This document shows positions 33,069-40,075 of a stretch of 40,075 nucleotides of DNA, piece after piece; position 1 is the stretch's first letter; every line of letters begins with the position of its first letter. This DNA comes from Helicobacter valdiviensis (GTDB taxonomy: Bacteria > Campylobacterota > Campylobacteria > Campylobacterales > Helicobacteraceae). The notes below the pieces were generated by a model. That model was given only the letters and a program-made list of their open reading frames with translations, made no database searches and was not told where the DNA came from. The DNA is taken from the NCBI RefSeq assembly GCF_003245365.1, contig NZ_NBIU01000018.1, forward strand, positions 1-40,075, given 5' to 3'. The translations under genes were made by a program, and so were the position numbers.

Positions 33069-35090
33069 ATGCAAAAAACGCAAATAAAATTTTTATTTTT
33101 AATGATGTTGGTGTATTTTTTAAGCATAGCGGTGCGGTTTATCTATCTTTATAATATGCAAGAGGAGGTAAGCACTTTTGCTAAAGATAGCTTTATTTTA
33201 AATAATCATGATGGATATTTTTATGCGGAGGGAGCTAGAGATTTATTAGAAGGGGTGAAAAATACAAGTCAGTCTCCAACACATGAGATTTTATCTCATC
33301 TAAGTGCAATTTTAACTTTGTTTTTGCCCTTTAATTTAGAGCAGATTATTTTCTTTATGAGTGGTATTTTTGGAAGTTTAGTAGTATTTTTTCTTATGCT
33401 ATTAAGTAAGAACTTAGGTGTGCTTAGTAGTATAGTTTGTGGGATTTTTGGTGCAATGACTACTAGCTATTATAACCGCACGATTTTTGGCTATTATGAT
33501 ACAGATATGTTGATTTTGCCTCTTGCATTAGCTATCTTTACTTTAATTTATTTTGCTTTTGAAACTTCTAGCAAAATCAATCTTTTAAGTAATTTATTGT
33601 TAATTTGTTTTGCTTTGGAATATTATCCTTCTTTGCGTTATGTTTTAATAGGATATTTTTTGGTTTTTACCCTTTGTCTTGTGTTTTATAAAAGAGTCTA
33701 TTTGGTGTTTTATGCGTTTTTTATGGGAATAGTTTTGCTATTAAGTATTTTTAAGCCACCTTTTTATTGGATATTTTTACTTATTGCTATATTTTTAGGG
33801 CTTGTTTTGAAAGAAGAAATTTTTAAAAAAAGAGAATGGATTTTTTATGCGTTTGCTTTATTTTTTATAATGTTTGTAGGTTTAAAGCTTGGAGGAAATA
33901 TCTTAGATAATGCCTATATAAGCAAAGTGGATAATGTTGGCGGGGAATTAAAATATTATAATGCAATCAATACAATTTATGAAGTCTCTAAGATTAGTTT
34001 TAATGAATTTGTATATCGGGTTAGTGGAGGATATTTTGCATTTTTGTGTGGAATTTTAGGGATTATTTGGTTGCTTTTGAAAGATTTTCGTTTTGTAATG
34101 AGTTTGCCTTTGTTAATCTTGGGAGTTTTTGCGTTGATAGGGGGAATGCGTTATACCTTTTATGCTGTGCCTATTTTTGCACTAGGTGTGGGGGCATTTT
34201 TGAGTTTTATTTTAGAAAAAATCAAAGATTTAAAGATAAGGTTTCTTATTTTTATTCCTCTTGCATTTTTACTATTAATAAATAGTTTTCAGCATATTAT
34301 TAACTATTCTTATCCTTTTGCTTTTATGCAAAGGGAGATTGATGTGCTTAAAAATATTCCATATACTAAAGGAGATTATGCGGTTGCTTGGTGGGATTAT
34401 GGTTATCCTATTCGTTATTTTAGTAAATTAGAAACCTTTGTGGATGGGGGCAAAAATACTGGCAAAGATAACTATCCTATTAGCTTTATTTTTCTTAGTG
34501 AAGATGAGGAAGTGAGTGCTAAAATTTCAAAAATGCTACTTAATGGTGTAGATTTTAACCGCTTTTTAGAAGAAAATAAACTCTATACATACAATCAAGT
34601 CATAAAAGCTTTGAAAACACAAAAAATAACTTCACAAAATACAAGAAAATTATATCTTATCGTGCCTTTAAGAATGTTAGAAATTATTCAGGTAATTAGG
34701 CGTTTTAGTTATATTGATTTAAAAAGTGGCAAGTTAGAAAAAGATAGCTTCTTTCTTCTTAGCACTCCTAAGATTCAAAAAGAGAATTGGTTGGCTTTAA
34801 ATAACGATATTTTTTTACAAGAAAAAAGCGGTAAGGTAAAAATTAAAAGTTTGGGAATAGAAGTTTTTTTAGAAAAAATCTTCTACCAAAAAGATAAAAG
34901 AGAATTGCAAATTTCTAAAGACAGCAAACTTTCAGCGATATTCTTAGAAGATGGCAGAATTGTTTTATGCGATAGTAGATATTTAGAAAGTTTTTATTTT
35001 AGAGCGATGTTTTATGAAAATCTTAATGAAGAATACTTTAAACTTACGCTAAAGAATGACAAAATTAAAGTTTATCAATTAAGTTTTTAA
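33069..35090 (+). CDS. pglB: Bacterial oligosaccharyltransferase PglB
   Basis: Transfers a lipid-linked glycan to asparagine in D/E-X-N-X-S/T sites of periplasmic proteins. The 673-residue protein has about thirteen membrane segments and a soluble C-terminal domain. Catalytic features are visible: [14 protein letters not shown] (45-58, D48 as metal ligand), [12 protein letters not shown] and the WWDYG signature at 441-445. It is somewhat shorter than the C. jejuni enzyme (713). The gene is not in a glycan-synthesis cluster here, as reported for H. pullorum relatives. It starts after a good ribosome site (AAGAGG). Confidence 0.95.
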   Translation: MQKTQIKFLFLMMLVYFLSIAVRFIYLYNMQEEVSTFAKDSFILNNHDGYFYAEGARDLLEGVKNTSQSPTHEILSHLSAILTLFLPFNLEQIIFFMSGIFGSLVVFFLMLLSKNLGVLSSIVCGIFGAMTTSYYNRTIFGYYDTDMLILPLALAIFTLIYFAFETSSKINLLSNLLLICFALEYYPSLRYVLIGYFLVFTLCLVFYKRVYLVFYAFFMGIVLLLSIFKPPFYWIFLLIAIFLGLVLKEEIFKKREWIFYAFALFFIMFVGLKLGGNILDNAYISKVDNVGGELKYYNAINTIYEVSKISFNEFVYRVSGGYFAFLCGILGIIWLLLKDFRFVMSLPLLILGVFALIGGMRYTFYAVPIFALGVGAFLSFILEKIKDLKIRFLIFIPLAFLLLINSFQHIINYSYPFAFMQREIDVLKNIPYTKGDYAVAWWDYGYPIRYFSKLETFVDGGKNTGKDNYPISFIFLSEDEEVSAKISKMLLNGVDFNRFLEENKLYTYNQVIKALKTQKITSQNTRKLYLIVPLRMLEIIQVIRRFSYIDLKSGKLEKDSFFLLSTPKIQKENWLALNNDIFLQEKSGKVKIKSLGIEVFLEKIFYQKDKRELQISKDSKLSAIFLEDGRIVLCDSRYLESFYFRAMFYENLNEEYFKLTLKNDKIKVYQLSF

Positions 35091-35098
35091 GGAGTATT

Positions 35099-35572
35099 AT
35101 GCAATTAACGCATTTAGATAACAATAATAATCCCACTATGGTAGATGTATCTCATAAGCAAATTACACAAAGAGAAGCATTAGCAAGAGGAAAAATCACA
35201 ATGAATAAGGAAGCCTTTTTGGCAATCATTAATAATGCAGTTAAAAAAGGTCCAGTTTTGCAAACAGCAATTATAGCTGCAATTATGGGTTCTAAAAAGA
35301 CTTCTGAGCTCATTCCTATGTGCCATCCTTTGTTTTTAAGTTCTGTAAAATGCAATGTAATAGAATGCGAGAGCGAAAATTCCTTTATTTTGGAAGTGAG
35401 AGTCAAAACAAATTCCCAAACAGGTGTGGAAATGGAAGCACTTATGGGTGTAAATATTGGCTTATTGACAATCTATGATATGGTAAAAGCCATAGATAAA
35501 AGTATGGAAATTAGTGAGGTTTATTTGGTGCAAAAAAGTGGCGGAAAAAGTGGAGATTATTTAAAAAAATAA
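35099..35572 (+). CDS. moaC: Cyclic pyranopterin monophosphate synthase
   Basis: Molybdenum cofactor synthesis, second step, acting after MoaA. The 157-residue protein has [18 protein letters not shown] (14-31), [13 protein letters not shown] and [20 protein letters not shown], all diagnostic. It lies 8 bases after pglB. Confidence 0.96.
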   Translation: MQLTHLDNNNNPTMVDVSHKQITQREALARGKITMNKEAFLAIINNAVKKGPVLQTAIIAAIMGSKKTSELIPMCHPLFLSSVKCNVIECESENSFILEVRVKTNSQTGVEMEALMGVNIGLLTIYDMVKAIDKSMEISEVYLVQKSGGKSGDYLKK

Positions 35573-35595
35573 AAATTTAACTTTGAAAGTTAAAT
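35563..35595 (-). terminator. Terminator of hypE
   Basis: ATTTAACT (35575-35582) pairs with AGTTAAAT (35588-35595) over a 5-base loop. On the minus strand it is followed by TTTTATTTTTTT, so it ends hypE transcription, with the T-run reaching into the last codons of moaC. On the plus strand no T-run follows. Confidence 0.7.
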
Positions 35596-35645
35596 AGAGC
35601 TCTAGAAGATAAAGAGAGCAAGAATTTGTAGTTTTTAAAGTGGAT

Positions 35646-36659
35646 TTAACAAATTCTAGGTAAAAGTTCTCCACTTGGATAGTCCAAGAAGCGTTTAGCT
35701 CCATAAGCAGTTTGCAAAACAACTTTGTTTGGAAGTTCTTTGGTGGTAGCTCCTATGATTTTTGCATTTTTGCCTAAAGTGTGGCTTTGGAGGAGTTTGA
35801 GGGCTATTTGTGCATCTTCTTTGTGGATACATAAAACACACATTCCTTCATTAGCTAGATTATAAGCTTCAAATCCTAAAAGTTCGCAAATACCTCTTGT
35901 TTGCTGGTTAATAGGCAGATTTTCTTCATAAATACTAATGCCTATTTTAGAGCTATTAGCCCATTCGTTAAGCACGCTTGCTATACCTCCTCTAGTAGCA
36001 TCACGCAAAGCATAAATTCTTAAATTTTTTTGGAAAAGAGGTTCTAGCATAGGATATAAAAGTGCGCAATCGCTTTGTAAATTGCTTTTTAAATTAATTT
36101 CTTCGCGTTTAGAATAAATCACTGCTCCATGGTTTCCAATTTCTCCACTTACCAAAATGCAGGCTTCTTGTGGAATGTTTTTAGCACTAAGATTAAGGGA
36201 AGGATAGGCAAATTCTCCTATGGCAGTTGTTGTGATAAAAATTTTATCCAATGTGCCTTTGGGAAGCACTTTTGTATCTGCTGAAATAAGTTTAGCACCA
36301 CTTTGTTTTAAAGTGTCAGAAAAAGAGATGATAATTTTTTCTAAATCTTGTGTGTTAAGCCCCTCTTCAAGCATAAAAGAAGCACTGATATATTTTGCCT
36401 TTGCTCCCATCATTGCTACATCATTGGCACTTCCGCAAATGCTTAATTTTCCTATATCGCCACCTGGGAAGAAGAGAGGAGAGATAGTATAACCATCTGT
36501 GCTAATGGCACATTTTCCTTTGTTTATTTCTCCAATGCCTGCATCTTCGCCATCGCTAATTACACAGCCTTCTAAATGTTTATAAAAAAGCTCTGAAATT
36601 AACATCTGCGATTCTATGCCTCCATTGCCATGTGCGAGTTCTATTTGTTTTGCGAACAT
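35646..36659 (-). CDS. hypE: Hydrogenase maturation protein HypE
   Basis: Dehydrates a carbamoyl group attached to its C-terminal cysteine to make the cyanide ligands of NiFe hydrogenase. The 337-residue protein starts IELAHGNGGIESQMLI, has ISDGEDAGIGEI and DATRGGIASVLNEWA, and ends PRIC, the reactive tail with C337. AIR-synthase-like fold. Convergent with moaC and downstream of the rnpB gene on the same strand. Confidence 0.97.
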   Translation of the reverse strand: MFAKQIELAHGNGGIESQMLISELFYKHLEGCVISDGEDAGIGEINKGKCAISTDGYTISPLFFPGGDIGKLSICGSANDVAMMGAKAKYISASFMLEEGLNTQDLEKIIISFSDTLKQSGAKLISADTKVLPKGTLDKIFITTTAIGEFAYPSLNLSAKNIPQEACILVSGEIGNHGAVIYSKREEINLKSNLQSDCALLYPMLEPLFQKNLRIYALRDATRGGIASVLNEWANSSKIGISIYEENLPINQQTRGICELLGFEAYNLANEGMCVLCIHKEDAQIALKLLQSHTLGKNAKIIGATTKELPNKVVLQTAYGAKRFLDYPSGELLPRIC

Positions 36660-36693
36660 ATTTTAGCCTTCAATAAAGATTGGTTTTAATTTT

Positions 36694-37005
36694 TAGGTGT
36701 AGCTGTAAGCCGAGTTCTGTTAAAAGTGGTTATTTATCTTGTTTTTAATTTACATTAAAAATCTAGCAAAGGGCTAAAATTTGAGATTTTACCATGCCCT
36801 TTTTGCTGCGGATTGGGCTTGCAATGCGAGTTGTATTGCTACATCTCCGGTGGGCTCTTACTCCACCCTTTCACCCTTACCAAAATTGGCGGTTTGCTTT
36901 CTGTTGCGCTTTCCCTTAGATTACTCTAGCCATTCTTTAAATGGAATCCTATCTCAATGCAGCTCGGACTTTCCTCTTTTAAAAAGCAACCACTCACTAC
37001 ACCTA
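36694..37005 (-). ncRNA. rnpB: RNase P RNA (bacterial type A)
   Basis: The catalytic RNA that matures tRNA 5' ends. On the minus strand the 5' arm TAGGTGTAGTGAGTGG pairs with the 3' arm TACAGCTACACCTA (P1). GAGGAAAGTCCGAGCT (36961-36976), GGAGTAAGAGCCCACCGG (36847-36864) and ACAGAACTCGGCTTAC (36705-36720) are the universal conserved segments. Ends are approximate. A TTAAAAT about 10 bases upstream of the 5' end may be its -10 box. Confidence 0.96.
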
Positions 37006-37108
37006 GTTAAAGATTTTAACAAAAAAGCAATAAAATTTAGCTTTTTATCAAAAATAAAAATTGTATTATTTAAGCTAAAAAAGAGTAAAGTAAAATAAAA
37101 GGAATTAT

Positions 37109-39559
37109 ATGGGAATTTTATTTAAGCAAAGTAGCACAATTTTGACTTTTTCTCTCTTGTTGTATTCTCAAAATATAGAAATGAATAATGTTAATGAAGC
37201 CTATAGTGAGGGAAATCCACTAGGGGATTCTAGAAAGTGGTTTTCTATAAAAGAGGGGCAAACTTATAGGGGAAATACTGTAACAATCAATGCAGATTTT
37301 AATGGGGGCGTAGCTATTGGAGGGTATTTAGATTATGCAAGTGTGCTAGACAATACTTTAATAGTTAATGGGAAAGTGGATTTAGCTATTGGGGGATTAG
37401 GAAAGAATGGAGCTACAGTCAATAGAAATAAAGTAGAGATTAATGGAAGTGCTAAAAATGCAGTAGGTGGATATGGGGAAGAATATGTGCGTAATAACGA
37501 AGTAATAGTGTCTAGGGGATCAAGTGTAGAAGAAAATGTGATTGGGGGATATTCTAAAAATTCAAATGCTACATATAATGATGTAGAGATTAAAGGAGAG
37601 GCTAAAAATGTCTATGCAGGAGTTGGGTTAGAAGTAGAAGGGAATGGAGCTATCATAAGTGGTAAAGTAGAAAATCTTTATGGAGGTTTTAGTATAAATG
37701 GGGAGGCTCTTAATCAATTTGTTTTGATTGAAAGTAGTGGGGAAGTAAAAGAAGAGGCATATTCTGGATATGCTAAATTAGATTCTATTGGGAATTATTT
37801 AGAAATTTCAGGCAAAGTAAAAAAGGGTGTGGGCGGATATTCTAAAGAAGCAAATGCTAAGGAAAATAGCGTGCATTTAATAGGGGAGGCTACAAGCTTA
37901 ATAGGTGGAGAGGGGTTAAATGCTTTTAGCAATTTTGTAACCATTGATGGAATAACACAAAATGCTTATAGTGGAATAGGTAAAGAAGAGGCTCATGGCA
38001 ATTTTTTAAATCTGCAAAGTGGTAAAATTTTAGGGGAAGCAATAGGGGGTATGGGAAAAGAGGCCAAAGGAAATCAGGTGTTTTTAAGTAGGGGGACAGA
38101 GGCACAAAATGTTATTGCAGGTAAAGGTGAGGAGATTGCACAATATAATGAAGTGATTTTAAAAGGAGAAGTAAAAGGAGATGTAATAGGGGGTAGTGCA
38201 AAAGAGGCAAATTATAATTTAGTATCTCTCTATGATAATGCAAAAGTGGGGGGTATAGTGTATGGAGGATATGATGCTAAAAATAATAAAGGAATAGATT
38301 TACATAATTCTATTTTTGCGAGCGGGAGTGCTAGCGTAGGAGGATTAGAAGGGTTTGATAAGCTATATTTGAATGCCTCTAAACAAAATATCAAAAAAGA
38401 GGGAATACCAAGCAGTGAAAATACCTTTATTTTAAAGATTAATGGTAATTTAGATCTTAGCGGTAGAGAATTAATAGTTTCTTCTTTAGGGGTAAATAGT
38501 AAGGAGGATATAGCATTAATCTATGCAGAAAATGGGATAAAAGTTGATAAAAATACCCTTATACATGGGAATAAAACTTTTATTTTTGAAACTTGGAAAC
38601 CCAAAGACAATCAAGAGTTTGAGCATGAGTTGATTAAAGAAGATTTTATCATAACGCAAAGTTTGCAACAAGAGGCTAAAAGTTTTCCTAAAAGTTTTTC
38701 AAATAGTTTAATGTTCTTAAGAAATGGAGGGGAAGTAATTTTAAATAATATGCAAGAGTATAGCAAAATCTTAGAGGAAAATGGAGGGATTTTAGCACAT
38801 ATTCAAGGCGGAAAAAATAAAATTGATGGTAGTGAATTTTATGGGACTTATACAAATTTTGGCAAGATTTTTAGTTTGGGAGCAGAAAGCATAGGAGGTT
38901 TGTTTTTTGAAAGTGGCTTTGGGCATTTTGATAATCATATAGCGGCCTCTAGAGGACACACAAAAGAACTATATGTAGGAGTAGGGGGCGGAATAAGGCA
39001 TCAGTTTGAGAATGGCATTTATACGCAAGGTTATGCAAGAGGGGGAGTGATTGAGAGTAAATTTGATAGCTATTATATGCACACAAATGATAGAGTTGCT
39101 TTTAAGGAAAGTAATCTTTATGCGGGTTTAGGAATGGCTGTTGGGTATTTGCAAGAAATAAAAGAAGGAATTAGAGCGGATTTTAATTTTTATTCAAGGG
39201 CAGATACTATAGAGGGTTTTAGTAGAGAGCTTCAGCATCAAAATAATGATTATTTGGAAGTTAAAAACTCTATGATGTATTCTTTGGGATTTGGAAGTGC
39301 TTTAGAATATTTTAAAGAGGATTTTGGTGTAAGTGTGGGAATTGCTTATGAGAGAATATTTAGTGGAGGCATAGAAAGTTCCATTAATGGTTTTGAACTT
39401 GAGACTTACAAAAAGAATTTTGATGTCATTAATCCATATCTAGCCTTATGGATAAAACCAAACTATAAAACTCCTCTTAATTTATATATAAGAGGGGACG
39501 GATATTTCTGGGATAAAAGGGGAGTGAGCGGAAGCGTTGGGATAAGTTATGGATTTTAA
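37109..39559 (+). CDS. Autotransporter adhesin-like protein with repeat passenger
   Basis: Type V secreted surface protein of 816 residues. The start has a hydrophobic segment (ILTFSLLLYSQ) as a weak signal peptide. From about 65 to 410 the passenger is a run of roughly 25-30-residue repeats, each with a GG-[YLMS]-x-[KE]-x-A turn followed by a strand such as NxVxIxGexxN, a pattern expected of a beta-helix. The last 240 or so residues form a beta-barrel: ESGFGHFDN, ELYVGVGGGIRHQFENG, GLGMAVGYLQE, and the terminal GISYGF ending in Phe, as outer-membrane assembly needs. No catalytic or RGD-type motif is evident. Ligand unknown. Confidence 0.88.
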   Translation: MGILFKQSSTILTFSLLLYSQNIEMNNVNEAYSEGNPLGDSRKWFSIKEGQTYRGNTVTINADFNGGVAIGGYLDYASVLDNTLIVNGKVDLAIGGLGKNGATVNRNKVEINGSAKNAVGGYGEEYVRNNEVIVSRGSSVEENVIGGYSKNSNATYNDVEIKGEAKNVYAGVGLEVEGNGAIISGKVENLYGGFSINGEALNQFVLIESSGEVKEEAYSGYAKLDSIGNYLEISGKVKKGVGGYSKEANAKENSVHLIGEATSLIGGEGLNAFSNFVTIDGITQNAYSGIGKEEAHGNFLNLQSGKILGEAIGGMGKEAKGNQVFLSRGTEAQNVIAGKGEEIAQYNEVILKGEVKGDVIGGSAKEANYNLVSLYDNAKVGGIVYGGYDAKNNKGIDLHNSIFASGSASVGGLEGFDKLYLNASKQNIKKEGIPSSENTFILKINGNLDLSGRELIVSSLGVNSKEDIALIYAENGIKVDKNTLIHGNKTFIFETWKPKDNQEFEHELIKEDFIITQSLQQEAKSFPKSFSNSLMFLRNGGEVILNNMQEYSKILEENGGILAHIQGGKNKIDGSEFYGTYTNFGKIFSLGAESIGGLFFESGFGHFDNHIAASRGHTKELYVGVGGGIRHQFENGIYTQGYARGGVIESKFDSYYMHTNDRVAFKESNLYAGLGMAVGYLQEIKEGIRADFNFYSRADTIEGFSRELQHQNNDYLEVKNSMMYSLGFGSALEYFKEDFGVSVGIAYERIFSGGIESSINGFELETYKKNFDVINPYLALWIKPNYKTPLNLYIRGDGYFWDKRGVSGSVGISYGF

Positions 39560-39720
39560 AAGAAAGATGAGGTTGTTTGCTTTTTATATAAAATCAAGTA
39601 TATAAGCCTTGCAATAAATAATAAAAATATTATTTTTTACTTAAAACTAAATATATTTAATATAAAATTTTATCATTTAAAAAATTAATAATATCAATAA
39701 AGGTATTTTTGGGGTTTTTT

Positions 39721-40075
39721 ATGATGAAATTTATACTCCTAATGTGCGGGGGGGGGGGGCATTCTAGCTCTTTATTAACTCTTCTTTATTACTTTAGATA
39801 CTTTAGAGAGTCTTTCTCTATCATTGCAAAGCTCTTTAAAGTTAAAGCAATCTATTATTCTTTTTTTATCATAAGAAGCTTTAGCAATCAAACAATCTAT
39901 AAAAGAACAATCTATAACTTTAACTTAAATGATTTCTTTAAACTTTCACAACTTACTAATATAACTCTTATAATAACATTCTTATATCTCTATAAACCAC
40001 CATACAATCTTTTAATATTTATCTCTTTAATAAAAACAAATAACTCTACTCTTAAATCTAAACCTTTTAATCAAT
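39721..40075 (+). CDS. Partial frame with a poly-G switch, runs off the window
   Basis: ATG at 39721 (or 39724) opens MMKFILLMCGGGGHSS, in which the four Gly are a 12-G tract. The frame stays open for 118 codons to the window end. With one G more or fewer it stops within a few codons, so the tract would switch the product on and off; as read, it is in the ON frame. The product is rich in Phe, Leu, Ile, Tyr and Asn. A GGGG lies 6 bases before the ATG. Part of the frame (39821-39854) coincides with a decayed family A hairpin, so some of the coding sequence may be repeat-derived. The family is not recognised. CGGGGH resembles the opening of NeuD/PglD-type acetyltransferases only superficially. 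Confidence 0.5.
   Translation, partial: MMKFILLMCGGGGHSSSLLTLLYYFRYFRESFSIIAKLFKVKAIYYSFFIIRSFSNQTIYKRTIYNFNLNDFFKLSQLTNITLIITFLYLYKPPYNLLIFISLIKTNNSTLKSKPFNQ
39748..39759 (+). repeat. Poly-G tract, 12 bases
   Basis: Twelve consecutive G in otherwise very AT-rich DNA. Tracts of this length slip during replication and are the usual basis of phase variation in Campylobacter and Helicobacter. Its exact length may also be uncertain from sequencing. Confidence 0.9.
39821..39854 (-). repeat. Decayed hairpin repeat, family A, distant copy
   Basis: TCATTGC ... GCAATCTA with a core holding the palindrome CTTTAAAG. This is the reverse orientation of the copies at 275-1664 and lacks the outer G and A-run. 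A weaker AGCAATC and two ACAATCTATA boxes follow at 39881-39921. Confidence 0.5.

Noticed and set aside
36781-37098. 105-codon plus-strand frame
   Set aside because: It is antisense to the RNase P RNA, whose conserved segments explain the sequence.

Overview
The window looks like the chromosome of an enterohepatic Helicobacter, probably of the H. pullorum / H. canadensis kind. DNA is AT-rich, and several gene blocks read in an order I recall from H. pylori (folD-lepB-M50 protease-rpiB-small protein-apt; panD-ybaB-PDZ protein; ispA-surE). The pairing of a bacterial oligosaccharyltransferase (PglB) with a type VI secretion locus fits that group better than gastric species. The species call is inference.

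Layout. 1-2005: a gene-poor tract packed with short hairpin repeats (conserved ends TTTTAGATTGC ... GCAATGAC), a broken GIY-YIG nuclease gene between them, and a decayed copy of a flagellin 3' end. 2006-3640: the flagellin gene on the minus strand, with a sigma-28 promoter and a leader hairpin carrying a CsrA-type GGA loop. 3715-7941: a possible small basic peptide, a lysozyme-like protein, a radical SAM protein, rarA, a small membrane peptide on the opposite strand, a LOG-family protein and a monohaem cytochrome c. 8013-11716: the folD-lepB-M50 protease-rpiB-coiled coil-apt operon, then tRNA-Arg(TCG).

11830-24640 is accessory. Next to the tRNA sits a single TIR-STAND gene, a likely anti-phage NADase sensor. 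A divergent type VI secretion locus follows: tssA-B-C-E-F-G plus a 59-residue terminal gene on the minus strand, and tssJ-K-L on the plus strand. tssM, hcp (tssD), vgrG (tssI) and clpV (tssH) are not in the window. After tssL there are about 760 bases with no convincing gene.

24645-36659 is mainly housekeeping: a small membrane protein, a MATE exporter, a methyltransferase, N-carbamoylputrescine amidase, an unlisted 51-residue very acidic protein coupled to a TcdA-like enzyme, surE, ispA, a PDZ protein, ybaB, panD, and hydrogenase maturation genes hypD and hypE flanking pglB-moaC on the other strand. 36694-37005 is the RNase P RNA gene. 37109-39559 is an autotransporter with a repeat-built passenger. 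The window ends inside an open frame that begins with a 12-G tract (39748-39759), a typical phase-variation switch.

The most unusual feature is the hairpin-repeat tract with its GIY-YIG relic. Copies share their ends but have different cores, several of which are still self-complementary, and a decayed copy also lies in the poly-G reading frame 38 kb away. This could be a non-autonomous mobile family served by a small GIY-YIG nuclease, but that link is inference.
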